This document shows positions 33,545 to 46,720 of a stretch of DNA of 64,000 nt, piece after piece. The stretch comes from Hyperoodon ampullatus (taxonomy: Eukaryota; Chordata; Mammalia; Artiodactyla; Ziphiidae). The translations under genes and the position numbers were made by a program. Position 1 is the stretch's first letter. Each line of letters starts with the position of its first letter. The stretch lies in the NCBI GenBank assembly GCA_949752795.1, contig OX457072.1:1612001-1676000 (forward strand), given 5' to 3'. The notes beneath the pieces are model-generated. The model was not told where the DNA came from, did not search any database, and saw only the letters and a list, made by a program, of their open reading frames with translations.

Positions 33545-34860
33545 TGAACCAGTTTGAAGGATAGTGCTGTTTACTTCAACTGTGTCCTCACCAAATCGCT
33601 GCCCGTCTGAGCTCACAATTCTTGAAAGAGTGCTGTTGAGGTACACAACTCCAGTAGTGGAGATGTCCGTTTCTCCTTTCAGTTCTATCAGTTTTTGCCT
33701 CACATTTTTTGATATTTTGTTGTTAAATGTTTAGCATGACTACATATCATTGGAGGTTCTACCACTTTATTATTATTTATTTCCTCACTTTAACCTAGAT
33801 AATTTTTCTTGTTCTCAAGTCTGCTTTGTGTGTAATTGATATGTCTCTTCCAGCTATGTTGATCAGCGCTAGCAAAATACATTTTTCTATATGCCTTTAA
33901 CTTAAACCTAACAGTCTTTATATTAAAATGTTGGGTGTTTTTGGTAGAACCTAGAGTTGGGTCTTTTATATCCCATTGACAGTTTCTGTTTTATAATTGA
34001 TATATTTAGACCATTCAAATATAAAGTAATTACTGATAAACTGTATTAATATCCACCATGTTTAAAACTCTTTTCTATTTGTTGCATATTTGTTCTTTGT
34101 TTCTCCCATCACCACCCTAATTCTTTTTTGACTTCCTTGGTTTAAATTAAGCTTTTTATGTACAAGAGTCCATTATATCTCTTATCTTATTGTATCAATT
34201 ATACTTTAAAAACATTAAGTGTTTGACTTAGAGTTTCCAATATGAATTTTAAATGAATCCACCTGCACTTTCAAATAGCCCTGTACTGCTTCTTGCATAA
34301 CTCAGGTACCTAATAACAGAATATTCCTGATTTATCTTTCTCATATATTATGGACATTGTTGTCATTCATAGCACTTACCTGTATTCTTCAATAAAACCA
34401 TACATTGTTACTATTATTATTTTAAACTAAAACTTGTTTCCAATCAAACAAGAATAAGAAAAATAAAATATTTTACTTTCATTTATTCCTTCAGCTCTTG
34501 CTTTCCTTATGTTGATCTGAGTGCTGACATATTTTCCTAAACCCTAAAGAAATTCTTATAACACTTCTTGCAGTACAGGGCTTCTGGTAAGGCACTCTCT
34601 GTTACTGTGTATCTGATACATTTTTTTATTTCTCCACTTTAGAAGAATGATTTCACAGGATATAGAATTCTGAGTTTATGCTTTTCTATTTCAACACTTT
34701 GAATATTTCACTTCACTCTCTTCTTGATTTCATGATTTCTGATAAGAAGTCAGCTGTAATCCTAATCCATGTTCCACTATAGGTAAATTTTCCCCCAACT
34801 CAATGGCTTATTTCAGAATTTTTTCTTTGTCTTTGATTTTCTGCAGTTGGAGTTTCTGTA
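33545..34860 (-). mobile_element. old L1 ORF2 (antisense), 5'-most part
   Basis: Reverse-complement L1 ORF2-like wording: 'tttcagttctatcagttttt', 'ttgtgtgtaattgatatgtc', 'ataaagtaattactgataaa', 'cacttcttgcagtacagggc' and 'tctttgtctttgattttctg'. The whole old element thus spans roughly 27.15-34.86 kb including its five insertions. Subfamily unresolved. Confidence 0.65.
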
Positions 34861-35350
34861 GTAAGTACCCAAGAGAAATAGCATATAGCCACACAAAAAC
34901 CTGTACACAAATGTTCAGGGCAGCATAATTCATAGTAGCCAAAAAGCAGAAACAACACATTAACTGATGATGGATGAACAAAATGTGGTATATCCACATA
35001 ATGGAATGTTATTTGATAATAAAAAGAATAAGTACTGATACAGGGTAAAACATGGATGAACCTTGGAAAACACACTAAGTAAAAGAAGCTATTCACAAAA
35101 GACCACATATTGAGTGATTTCATTTGCATGAAATATCCAGGTAGGCAGATCCATAGAGACAGAAAGTACATTAGTGGTTGCCTAGGGCTGAGGCAAGGGG
35201 GTCATGGGAAGTGAGTGTGGATAGGTTCAGGGTCTCTTTTGGGTTGGCAGAAAATGTTCTAAAATAAGATCATGGTGATGGTCACATAGCTCTATGTATA
35301 TACTAAAAACCACTGAGCTGTCTACTTTAAATTGGTGAAATCTTAAACAA
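34861..35350 (+). mobile_element. L1 3' end fragment (sense)
   Basis: 'agcataattcatagtagcca', 'tgatggatgaacaaaatgtg', 'acatggatgaaccttggaaa', 'gatttcatttgcatgaaata' and 'ggttgcctagggctgaggca' are L1M ORF2 end and 3' UTR in sense. It abuts the antisense L1, so the two lie head to head. Confidence 0.8.
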
Positions 35351-35539
35351 ACATCTTAAACAATCCATCATTTTAAAATCACATTTTTTGTGTGAAGGCA
35401 ACTTTGCTTCTTCCTACCTGAGCATGTTTCTCTACCCATTGCTTCAACTTTGTGAGCCGATACCTTCCAACATGCTCATTTCCTATATGTTTAAAAAATT
35501 GTCGTCTATCATGCACAACAAACAAAACTGAATAGAAAA

Positions 35540-36236
35540 CAACAAGATATCACCATAAACCTATTAGAATAACACGACCCAAAGAATCAACAGTACAAAA
35601 TGCTGGTGAGGATGTGGAGCAACAGGAATATTCACTCATTGCAGGTGGAAATGCAAAATGATGAAGCCACCATGAAACACTACTTGATGGTTTGTTACAA
35701 AATGAAGTATTATCATACAACCAAGCATGCACATTCACAAGTATCTACCCAAGAAAAATGAAAACGTATGTTCACACAAAAATATGTACAGGAAGTTTTA
35801 GTGAAGCTTTTATTCTTAATCACCAAAAACTAGAGCCAGTCAACAAGTCCTTCAACATATGAATGGATAAACAAACTATCCTACTACCACAAGTGGAATA
35901 CTCTTCAGTAATAAAAAGGAATGATTGTCTCAAACAATGCATAAAAAACAATTGACAAAATTCAACACCTTTTCCTAATAAAAATAAGAAACTGGGAATA
36001 GAAGAAAACTACCTCAACATAATAAATGCTTTATATGAAAAGCCCACTGTTAACATCATACTCAGTAGAAAAAGACAAAAGGCTTTTTCTCTAAGATCAA
36101 GATAAGAAAAGAATGCCTACTTTTACCACTTCTACTCAACATAGTACTAAAAGTTTTAGCCATGCAATTAGGCAAGAAAAAGAAATAAAAGACATCCAAA
36201 TTAGAAAATAAGGAAAAAGAATATCTCTGCTCACAA
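35540..36236 (+). mobile_element. L1 ORF2 (sense), first part
   Basis: An ORF2-3'-end piece ('tgctggtgaggatgtggagc', to about 35930) is joined to more 5' ORF2 sequence ('acaaaattcaacaccttttc', 'aaagcccactgttaacatca'), so the order is not that of one intact element; probably two L1s or a rearranged one. Cut at 36237-36251 by the target duplication of a retrocopy. Confidence 0.75.
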
Positions 36237-36520
36237 ATGACATGATTTTATTTTTAAATTATTTTTGGAGAGTTTAAATTTTACTGAAAGGAAAAAGATA
36301 ATAAAGAAACTGTCAGGTAAAATATAGAATTACACTGTGCTATGAAACCACTCTTTATGTAAGCAATTGTCAGGATTCTTCTACTTCTGAGATTTAGTTG
36401 GAAACTTAGGAGTAGAGGGATTGGTAGAGACGCTTTTCTTCTGGGCCCCAGCAATACTTTGTCTACTGTGAGTCTTAGTGGCTCTGAATTAGCTACTTAA
36501 TACAGATGACATAATTTTAT
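36237..36520 (-). pseudogene. Unidentified retrocopy fragment in L1 (antisense)
   Basis: The host L1 motif 'atgacatgattttat' (36237-36251) recurs as 'atgacataattttat' (36506-36520), bracketing 254 bp that are not L1. On the - strand the insert ends in an A-rich stretch next to the left duplication, the pattern of a retroposed mRNA 3' end. Its - strand has an open 35-codon C-terminal-looking frame rich in Ser, Thr, Lys and Gln, ending ...TPKFPTKSQK and a TAG stop (complement 36381-36383), followed by about 130 bp of untranslated-like sequence. I do not recognise the parent gene; an unknown SINE or LINE tail is the alternative. Confidence 0.5.
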
Positions 36521-37748
36521 ATGTAGAAAATGCTAAAGAATTCATTAAAAACTATTGGAACTAATAAAAAATCTCATAAAAGTTATTGGATGCAAAATAA
36601 ACTCACAAAAATCAGTTGCATTTTTATACACTAAAATGAACAATCTGAAAAGGAAATTAAGAAAACAATTCCATGTATAATAACATCAAAAAGAATAAAA
36701 TATTTAGGAAAAAAAGGGGATCAAGGAGTCAAAAGATTTGTATACTGAAGACTACAAAATGTTGCTGAAAGAAATAAAGAAGAAATGGAAAGACATCCCA
36801 TATTCATGAATTGGAAGATGTAATTTTGTTAATATGTCAACACAACCCAAATCAGTCTACAGATTCAATACAGTCTCTAACAAAATCCCAATGACTTCTT
36901 TTTTTCAGAAAAAAATAGAGAAATAGAGAAATCCATCAAAGGACCACAAAGATCAAACCATAAAGGACAATGAATAGCCAAAACAAAATTGTTGGTCTCA
37001 CACTTTCAAAACTTATTATACATCTACAGTAACAAAATTATGTGGTACTGGCATAAAAGCATATATAAACGGATGGAATAGAACAGAGAGCCCAGAAATA
37101 AACCCTCATATGTATGGTCAAATGATTTTTGACACAGTTGCCAAGACCATTCAATAGGAAAAGGACAGTCTTTTCAACAAATGCTGTTGGACCCTTCCCT
37201 TTCATGGTATAAAAAATTAACTCAAAGTAGACCAAAGATATTAATGTAAGACCTAAAACTATAAAACTCTTAGAAGAAAACAGTGGAAAAGCTTCAAGAC
37301 ACTGGATTTGGTAATGATTTGTTGACTATGACACCAAAACACAAGCAACAAAAGGAAAAATAGAGACATACAATGGAATACTATTTTGTCATAGAAAGAA
37401 AGCTAATCCTGTCAAATGGGGCACCTGAATGAACCTTGAGGACATTATGCAAGTGACAGAAGCCAGACACAAAAGGTTAAATTCTGTAGGATTCCACTTA
37501 TATGAGGTCTCAAGTGAAGTCAAACTCATAGGAACAGAAAGTAGAATGGTGTTTGCCAGGGGAGGGGTGGGGGAGAGGAAATGGGGAGTTTTTTAGAGAA
37601 GACAGAGTTTCACTTTTGCAAGAAGAAAATTTTCTGGAGATCAAAACAATGTGAGTATGCTTAACACTACTGAACTGTACACTTAAAGTGGTTAAAATGA
37701 TAAACTTTAGGTTATGTGTATTTTACCACAATTAAAAATGTAAAAGAA
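36521..37748 (+). mobile_element. L1 ORF2 to 3' UTR (sense), second part
   Basis: Continues the interrupted L1: 'gttattggatgcaaaataaa', 'ttgcatttttatacactaaa', 'gatttgtatactgaagacta', 'acagagagcccagaaataaa'. A deletion near 37360 leads to the 3' UTR ('gccagacacaaaaggttaaa', 'aactgtacacttaaagtgg') and the 3' end at about 37748. No intact frame. Confidence 0.85.
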
Positions 37749-38040
37749 TGAAGAGGTCACATAAAAATTCAGACTTGTGGCTTTTCCTGAAAAAGTTAGA
37801 TGCTCTGGAAGCTCTAGGCCTACACATCTTCCCTGTTTTCCACAGTCTCCATCCTTCCTTGCCCGCCTGTTTGCCTGTTCCTTAAATTCGATGGTTATTA
37901 TCAGCCATTTCATTCTTCTCACCACTGAAGTGACTTTCTAATCACCAGTTTGGTGTTTTCTGTTTTGTCTTGCCTTTAAGACTTCTGGGATAATGCCCTT
38001 CTCTTTCTCCAAAATGTAAATTGTATCCATTCAGAGTATA

Positions 38041-38373
38041 CAGTTGACCCTCGAATGAGGCAGGCAGTGGGGGCACCTACCCCTCCACCGCCCAGCCCAC
38101 CCGACCCCCAGCCCCGTGTAGCTGAAATCTGTATTCTGCTCTCTCGGCCTCAGAAACAAAGGAATTGATCTGGACAGTCTGGACAGAATCAGGACTCCAA
38201 CCCTAGTTCTCTTGTTTCCACATATCGGGATCTGTAGTCAAACACAAACTTTTCCCCACACTTAGTGAATTCCAAGATTGTGAAATGAAAATACAGGTAC
38301 TATACTTATTGGAAAAAATTTGCGTATGTGTGGACTCGTGCAGTTCAAGCAGGTATTGTTCAAGGGTCACCTG
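38041..38373. mobile_element. Tigger-type MITE with TA target duplication
   Basis: Inverted ends 'cagttgaccctcgaatga' and 'ttgttcaagggtcacctg' (complement caggtgacccttgaacaa) are flanked on both sides by TA (38039-38040 and 38374-38375), the target of Tc1/mariner-class transposons. The sequence inside the right end, 'tgtggactcgtgcagttcaa', is typical of a common mammalian non-autonomous element. The centre is GC-rich on the left and unrecognised. 333 bp, no coding capacity. Confidence 0.8.
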
Positions 38374-38678
38374 TATTTTCAAATCTCGCCTTCTTCCTCT
38401 TTCTCTGAGTTTAGTCATGTGTTTGTATGGCTGAAGTTTTGGGGATTCATCCTTTGTCAAACAGCCATGTTATTTAAATGTTGGGAGTCCTCCTTCCTTG
38501 TCCAGTGGCTCTGAATGTATGTCTGGTCAGATACCTCTATTTCACGGATGTTCCATATATTTATTGAGTAAATCTATTAATAGAGTATTTCTATTATAGA
38601 AGTACAGAGAAGTTCTATCATAAAGTATTTACATGAAATTCTTAACGTTTCAATTAACCGAATTATTTTTTCTACTGT

Positions 38679-38915
38679 TAGCTAACATTTATTAAGTAAA
38701 TACAAGGTTCCCAGCTCTTCTCTAAGCATTTTACTGAAACTAAAACACTTCATCTTCATAAACTTGTTAGGTAGAAATGACTATTACTATTGTTTCACGG
38801 AGGAGAAAGACGTGTCATAGAGAAATTAAATCAATTGCCCGGGGTTATACAGCTGGCAGATTATGGCAATAGAATTCAAACGAATGGAGCCTACCTCCAG
38901 AGTTCACATTTTAAC
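38679..38915 (+). repeat. MIR SINE (sense)
   Basis: 'gttagctaacatttattaag', 'cagctcttctctaagcattt', 'ataaacttgttaggtagaaa' and 'atacagctggcagattatgg' follow the MIR consensus order, nearly full length. Confidence 0.8.
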
Positions 38916-41900
38916 AAGTACATGCCATTTAGAGTAAATAGTTTGGGAGTGATTTTCTTATAGTAATCTTTCTTCTGAAGACGATATAAAAATTAAAGTT
39001 CTTGGCTGCTTTTTTTTTCTTTTTTTTCCTGAATGTGACAGAGTTTGGGTGCTGAGGGACTCTCCTGGTTATTCAGGGCTCTGATCTGAATGTGAGTCTC
39101 ATCTGATACTCCGCATCTGTCGTGTGTGTCCTGTGCTTTCTCCCCTGCAGCCTCTGGAATGGTTTTCTCAGTGCCTCTCCTCTGCCTGTGTCCCCGGGGG
39201 TAGCATTCTTGGCTGTTTGCTTTACCCCATCCAGCTCTCCTCCGCCTTGCCAATGTCCCTGATGGTTCACTTACCCTAATCTGCAGAGGCATGAGATTTG
39301 TACACCCTACTTCTTTGTGACTCACTGTGGGGCCCCTCCGGCTGCTTCCCCAGCAGCCCTATCCTGAGCGCAGCCCCACTGTGGCTCCCGTGCCCTCCAG
39401 CATCTCCGCCGCCGTGGTCCTCTGTGGCAGGGTGGCCGTGGAGTTCTGCTGCTGCTGGGCTCCCTGCTGCCTCATTCCTCGGTTGAAAATTTCCCCAAGT
39501 CCCTGATTAAATCCCCCTGTCCGAAATACCTAGTTTCTATTGACCAGATCTTGACAATTACAGATATTTATATTTCAGGTTTTCCTGGGCTCTTAATAAA
39601 TGTGGCTCTATTTTTCTTTGGAGAAGTTCAGTAAATGTTTGTTGATTAGGATAATAAATTGGATGAGGAAAAGTTATAAAAATAGATGGATTCCTAACTA
39701 TGGAGGCTATGAAATAGTAAGACCTTAATCTAACTGAGGAAAGAACACATGTCAAACATCTGGAAATAGAACATTACACCTTGTTTTAACTCACCAGACT
39801 CAACTTCACAAACCCTCTCATCGAACATTCTTAAAGCCACTCACTCTGCACCAACCCCCTGCAGCCTGCCTTCACCCCACACACATTTATACTCACTCTG
39901 ACTGTGGAGTCCAAGTTAGTTTGGCAAATATTATCATATTTTCCTTCCTTGAGGTCTTTTCCCGCATGGACAAATGTAACTTTGGGCCACCCCATGGTCA
40001 GGTGCGTGCAGCCGCCTTTGGGATGGATACAGCCGCTTTCCATTCACTGACCTGAGATATCTTGAAAACATACAGGAGAGAAATACGTCTACATCCATTG
40101 CAGCAGTTGGAGCTGTTGTGCCTGGTTTACTTAAAGTTATTTACCGTTACCTGGAGAGGCTCCCAGGCGAATGGACAAGTGCCAGACATTACAGCATCAT
40201 AAAAAACCCAAGCAGTAAATGGAAATGAATTCTTAGTTAGCATTAAAATAATTGGATGAAGTATACTCTTGGCATGAAAATGTTAGCAACATAAAGTTAC
40301 GAGAAAGCATCTATAATATCTAAAGTGTTTCTTTCACACTGACTTGATGTTGACCTTCTGGTCGAAGACGTTTTATATTCTTCATGGAAGTATATTTTGA
40401 TGATCAGATATAGAATATTTTGCGTAGTCTAAGAATGATTAGGAATTTTTTTACTTTCACAACAGAAATCAGCCTGTATTTAACAATAAAAAAATATTTC
40501 GTTGAGGAAGTTACAGGTTGTGAAAATGAGGGAACACACAGTTGTTTTTAAAGTGACGTAGCTCAAATACTGTGTGAGAGACACAAAACCATGATTAGCA
40601 TTATTTTTACTAACAAGTATTGGGTATCCAGTGTAGATATCACATCTCTTGGATAAAACAATCATATTAGAAACTCTGTTTCTCCCTGTATAGAGTTTAT
40701 CCTTTAAAATGACAACGCCCACAAAACAGAGCCTTATTAGTTTGAAGGCATATGATATAAGCTACCATACACAGCATACAATATAAGGCATTATCAGGTG
40801 CTTCTGTGAGACAATATATAACATTTGCTTTATTTTGAGACTTTTGTACTTTCTCCCTATAATTACTTATGCTCCATCTCTTCAAGGAATGTGAAGTTTA
40901 TGCTTATTGGGTAGCAAATAACTTGGACCACATCAAATGAAATTCAAAACCTATACCCTTTCCCTTCATTAAACCCACTGAGGTGACACGTGAAGGACAA
41001 GAGGCTGCACCAGGTCCTCCACTTTGTTACTCTGGACGTAACGTGATGAATCTTAGCAACCCTCCGAGATGTTTCCTCCTCAACGTTTGGGATAATGATA
41101 TATATCTCCCAGTTGCTTCAAAAAGAGCCAGATGATTTGTTTGGGAGTTTCTTTGGCCAAGCAACGTCAAAGAGAAGGCATGCCTGATTATTCTTAAAGG
41201 GGCCCTTGACAAGGCACAGCGGCTGTCAGCCAGCGCCATGGTTTCTGCTCAGTGATGAAATGACACGGTATTTCCGTGAACAGAAACCGTGCTGGGCCTA
41301 GAGTTCCAGCCCCACGCAGCACAGACACACTGACCGAGTCTCCCGTTCATGGATCCAAGGTAGGAACGGTCCGCAGCACTGTTGGAGCGACGTCCCCGTC
41401 TGGTGATCTGATAGCTGCTGCCCCATCCGTCTCTTTTCCCTACCCGACCTGTGCTGGGCAGGTGCTCTGTCTGGGGACCTGGCTGCCCAGGTTGCTATGA
41501 CAACAGAGAAATAATAGATGCGGAAGTAAGAGCAGCTTTTCTCCTCCTCTCGTTACTGACAAACGTGAACTCGTATCCTGCTCGGGGCTTCAGATATAAC
41601 TAAGGCGGGTGGAGTGAAGAAAAGGGGGTTTCAGCGACACGTGTCTCAGGCAGGGAGCCCAGCGTTCCTCACCACCTGCCTTTCAAAGGCAATGCTGGGG
41701 AGAATCACAGTCGGTAGTTTTCTCCAACACTGTTTCATCTGAAAGTATGCTTTGCGAGCTCACACGCCCTCAGTGAACCCTCATTCTTCTAAAATCTCTA
41801 ACTGAACATAAACCATTTCAATTTTATGACTCAAGATTTCTGAAATTGGCATTCACTCCCTTGAATTTATTTAAAGAGGTAGGTAGAGCTTAAAGTCCCT

Positions 41901-44900
41901 GTTAACTCAACCATTGTTCTGGGGTCACACAAGGTATGCAAGATTCCAGACGGCCTCTGACACGATGCAGTTTTAAGACCAGACAGGCTAATATCCGGGC
42001 ACCAAACTATGTTTAACATCTTGTCACGATCAGCTTACCCTCTCCCTGAAGTGTCTTTAGGTTGAGACAATGGTGCATGTGGGCTGGAGAGGAATGGGGT
42101 GAGCATGAGGTCTGAGCCTGAAGCTAAGTGACTGACACAGAGACTCCCAGACAGTCTTTTTTGTTTTCTGTTTTTGTCACTCAGGTAGCAGGTGGCAGGA
42201 GTGTCCTCCGGGACTCCTTTGAAAAGAAATAAGGTTCAAAGTAGAAGAGGAGACTTGAGAGAAGTTCGAGGTGACAAAATAAAAAGGCGATAAGTTTATA
42301 CTTTTGCTCAGGGCCATCCTTACATATTCTCAGTAATTTCCATATGAGTAAGATGGGGGCACACACAACTTCCAGACAAGGTGCATGCATCTCATAAAGT
42401 GATAAATATGTTAATGGCTTTTATAATTGTCCTGTCTCCACCGTTTTTATGCGTGATAGATTTCTCTGAAGACTGAAATTTGAAGTAATTATGAAGTAAT
42501 AAAATGTATCTATTTTTTCGTCATGTATTTAGCAACATATAAGGCAGATTATTTTCTCCCTACTCATTTAACACATTATATTTGAGACACGCATCTATTT
42601 TCAAGTATTTGAAATCACCAGACTCTCAGAGAAACCACTGTTTTCCTGTGGCAGGACAGCTGTGTTTCTCCCCCTGCAAACGTCAGTTGCCAAGGAAATG
42701 CTGGCAGAGCCAGCCTGGTGGCCCTGCAATGCTGCTAACGATATCCAAGTATTTATGCATCGCGGGGGGACTGGCATCTAAAATCCAAAGTTACGTATTT
42801 AAATGACTCATGCAATAGAATGAGATGAAAGACTATGGGAGGAAACAGCACTACAAGCAGTTCTACAGTATTTACTCCTTAGTCCTATGTTGTGCAAACA
42901 TGCTGTGATAATGTGTATAAACAAATACTTAGCAACTGTGTATGCTGCAGCTACAGATCCAATGTGGGTGATACCGCGTCTCGCTTTGGTTTTCACGTCT
43001 TGACAATTCATTTTGTACGAGATGATCTTATACAGAATTCTATAAAAATAAGGCAAAGTGTTATGATTTCTCTCCTTTCCTTCAAGAATTCCACTTAAAT
43101 CTGGTACACTGTTTGCAAACTAGACATCCATGTAGCTGTGGTTAAGCTTATGGATTTAGAATAAATATGTGCATTACTTGCTTCCGTCTAATGTGATTAT
43201 ACGAAATGTTATCATCTGTATGGGACATTATTTTTAAACATTCTGGTTTTTCTTGGATGAATGTGAAGATGTTCTTTACTTCACTTGTCTGCCTCAAGTA
43301 TATCGTAACCACGTCCTATAAGAAATATGCTCCGTATTTTTACCCTGGAATGGATGTCTTTTCTCTCCCTTCCTCCAAGATTCGAACTGACCGTACGTTA
43401 ATATGCAGTGACTGCATTTTATAAACTTAACTTTCTATCATCTAAGGAAGATGGGGGCCATTTAGACAAAGGTCTGACTTAATTAAACATTTTAAGGCCT
43501 CAGTAAACGTTTGATTACACTTGGTGTGGTAAGTGGACCTTTGCTCATTTGAAAAGTCGCTGATGCCCTCCGCGGTGTGACCAGCGAGAGAAGTGTGGGA
43601 GCACAGGCACAGCTGCTGAGACCTTCACGTTGCGGGCAGGTTCGGCCACGCCTGTGTTTGTTCTTATCCCGCTGAGCAGTGAGGGAGGGTGCGGAGCGTC
43701 AGTGGCATCAGCGCTCTAGCAGAGTGACCAGAGACACACTGTGACGCCTGCTGTTGCTGAGTAGATTTGGGTCTGAGTAATTTCCACACGCTCTTCACTT
43801 TTTAAAACCTTCCTGATCTCTTTCTGCTCCTTTTACTTTATTGTAAGCATCTGTCTTCTCACTGATGATTGTCTCTAGAACTAAAGGGCGTTATCATCCT
43901 CCTGTCAACACTGCACCTGCTATATCACATGTGTGGTGTTTGAACGTGTTAGATGCTCGATGTACGTTTGTGCATTAACCGAAATTCTGTACTCATCTGT
44001 CCCGATGCACAAGAAAGTACTTTAAGCAAATGCAGTCTCTGCAATTTAGAGGGAAGCCACTGACGCCTGGGAGACTCTCTCCCAGCACGTTCTCAGACCC
44101 AGGCGGCATGGAGGTGGGCAGAGCTGGAGTCCACAGGTAAAGGGACAGGTGGGCTCTGACACATGGTGAACAGCTGCTCCAGGTCTCAGTGAGAGTCAGA
44201 ACTGCTTCCTAAGGAATTGTTTAAGCTTTACCATCAACCTTTCTGGGCAGTGGCCCAGTGGGAAGAAGGGGGCACTCACTCATGTAGTTTTACTTCTCAG
44301 TCTGTCATATATCAGATGTTATGCTTGAGCAGGTCACTTCACTTTTGAATATTTTCAAATTCTCATTCATAAAATGAAAGCTAATAATTTTTGCCTTGTT
44401 CTCATCACAGGCTTTACTTTATAAACTGAAGGCTGCACTGTAGCTGGCACACATGGTAACACATTATTCATTTATATCAATGTGAATCATACAACTGAAT
44501 GTAAGACTTTTAGCAAAAACTAATTAACAAATCAAAATAATTTCTTAGACAACATGGCCCAATATTCGGGAGAGAGAATATTGTCAAAATGAATTATTGT
44601 TGGGATATTTTAACAATGTTGTGTCACGTGTCATTGTCATGTCTGACTATGTGGTGTTTAAAGAGCCATTGAGTGTGTCCGTTGGCTGAGAGTGATGGAG
44701 AAGGTCCAGACAGGAGGAGGGACCCCTGCTCTGTTCAGCCAGCTGTTAGCCTGTTGGTCTGGTTTTGTTCCTGTGGTTTAAAGAATAATCTACATTCAGT
44801 GAGATGCAAGATTCAAGCTTATTATTCTTCCTGTTTTTGTCCAGTAAAGAGTACACAGAGTCCTTTATACACTTTCTTACAACATTATTCTGGTAGTATT

Positions 44901-45000
44901 ATTAACACTTAACTACTTAATCCATTCATATTTATCATTAGTGTATCCCCAGCTGTGCTTGCACCATTTATGATACCAGTACTTTTAACGTTAGGTTTAA
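38916..45000. other. middle of 29-kb intron, mostly unrecognised
   Basis: A T-rich tract (39011-39028) followed by a GC-richer block to about 39480 could be an antisense A-tailed retrosequence, but no parent or target duplication was found. A poor MIR-like stretch lies at about 44325-44480 (antisense). The rest has no exon or repeat that I can name. Confidence 0.45.
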
Positions 45001-45720
45001 GAAAAAAAGACCCTCTATCATGAGTTCAAATACATTAAGATCTATTTTGGAGGTTTTATCCATTTCTACTGATGAATTTGTCCATTTGAATATTAATACA
45101 TTGATTAGATTGTAGGATTTAACAGCATATTCAGGGTTTGAGAACTTCTCCCAATTCCTGCTACTCTTCTTTTTAAAGTATTTCTCATGTTCTGGGGGAC
45201 ATTTTAAAACTTTCTTTTGACTTAGTTTGTCTTTATTGAAAACTTCACCAAGTGTATGGCATATCGTTGTTAAGAGCTTAGATTTTATTTTCTGTCCTTC
45301 AATAAGAATTTACAATTTCTTTAAAGCAATCTATGACAATTAGTTAAATTTCTAAAGATTTTATAAGATTCTCCCCCAGATTTTTAATAATTTTCCTGGT
45401 GTTTATTGCTATCATAGGAAAAAGGGTATTTTTATGTTACAGTAATCTTATGTGAAGCTACATTATCTTTTAAATTCCAGTTAGCATATTAATGGTGTAC
45501 ACTTGGAGTCTGCAATTATATTTTTAATAAAAAATAATTGTATTTTCTTAATAGTTATAAAATTAATTCCATTTTCTTATTTTACTTTATAAGTAAAACT
45601 CATCAATATTTTTGAAAACTAATGGACATCTTTATCCAGTACCTGATTTTGATTGACATCGGTTCCTTGTTTTAACATTTAGGATAATTTTTACTGCTTT
45701 TTAAAATTGACTTTATTAAT
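45001..45720 (-). repeat. degraded L1-like sequence (antisense)
   Basis: T-rich sequence with L1-ORF2-complement flavour ('atccatttctactgatgaat', 'ttctcccccagatttttaat'). Strongly decayed; the call rests on general wording, not on a long match. Confidence 0.35.
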
Positions 45721-46095
45721 TTTATTCATTCAAAAATATTTAATGAAGGCCTTTTATGAGCCAGGTGCCATCTTAGGCTCTTTGACTCCATCTGAGAACA
45801 AGATACAGCTTGCTGCCCTGGTGTGGAACCCAGCTTCATGGGGCAGAGACAAGTGACAGCATATTAGACACAGTGTGTCAGCACCATGCAGGTGGGTAGG
45901 AAGGTGCCGACAGGCTCTGAAATGATAGGTAGTGCAGGTGAACAAAGACAGAGCTATGTGGAGAGCTATCATTTGTAAAAGGTTGATGAATGTAGGACTC
46001 ATTGGGGTGACTTTTGAGCAAAGAGTAGAAGGAGGTAAGGGTGTAAGCCACACAAGTATTTAGGGAATGACCATGCTGGGCTCAGGTAACAGCCA
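45721..46095 (-). repeat. L2 LINE fragment (antisense)
   Basis: 'ttattcattcaaaaatattt', 'ttatgagccaggtgccatct', 'gaacaagatacagcttgctg', 'tggaacccagcttcatgggg' and 'agacaagtgacagcatatta' follow the antisense L2 3' region, with the family's 'gagcagagacctgaatgatg'-like part degraded near 45990. Confidence 0.75.
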
Positions 46096-46720
46096 GGCAT
46101 ATTCAAGAAGCATCATAAGGTTTTCTTCTATTCCTGTTTTTCTTAGAGTTTTTATTAGGAATTGCAGCTCAGTTTGACCAAATGTCCTCTCAGAATCTCT
46201 AAGGGAGGGGAAAAATCTACCTATCTCTCTCTCTCTATCATCTCTCTATATATCAATAGATCTATGTATCAATAGATAATATATGTATATTTAACTAGAT
46301 GAAAGTAATTACTTTGATAGTAACATCTGATATTTATCCAGGTTTGCTGTTTTGAAATAAAACCTATTCAGTCATAGTTCAATTTCTTTTGTCACTTGTT
46401 GGAGTCTATATGCTAATAGTGTGTTCAGAATGATAACATCTATATTCATATTAATAATGGTTACGTTTTCTCTTCATAATATTTCATATTAATTTTCATT
46501 TTAGTTTGATTTAATAACATGAATTAAAGCAACTTCAATAATTTTATGCTGGAATAATTACTTCTCAAAGAATTAGGTAAAACTTAGTTTTGAACCCATC
46601 AGGTCCTGATGTCTTTTTAAAAGTAAACTTTTTACCTATTTAAAAATTTAATTTAACCTGCCTAATAGAACATAAAACTAGTCAGTTGGCACACAGCAAT
46701 AACAAAATACAGTAAAATAT
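46096..46720 (-). repeat. degraded L1-like sequence (antisense), continued
   Basis: Resumes after the L2 with ORF2-complement-like phrases ('gagtttttattaggaattgc', 'aacccatcaggtcctgatgt'). A short (ct)n/(at)n simple repeat lies at about 46220-46280. Weak. Confidence 0.35.
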
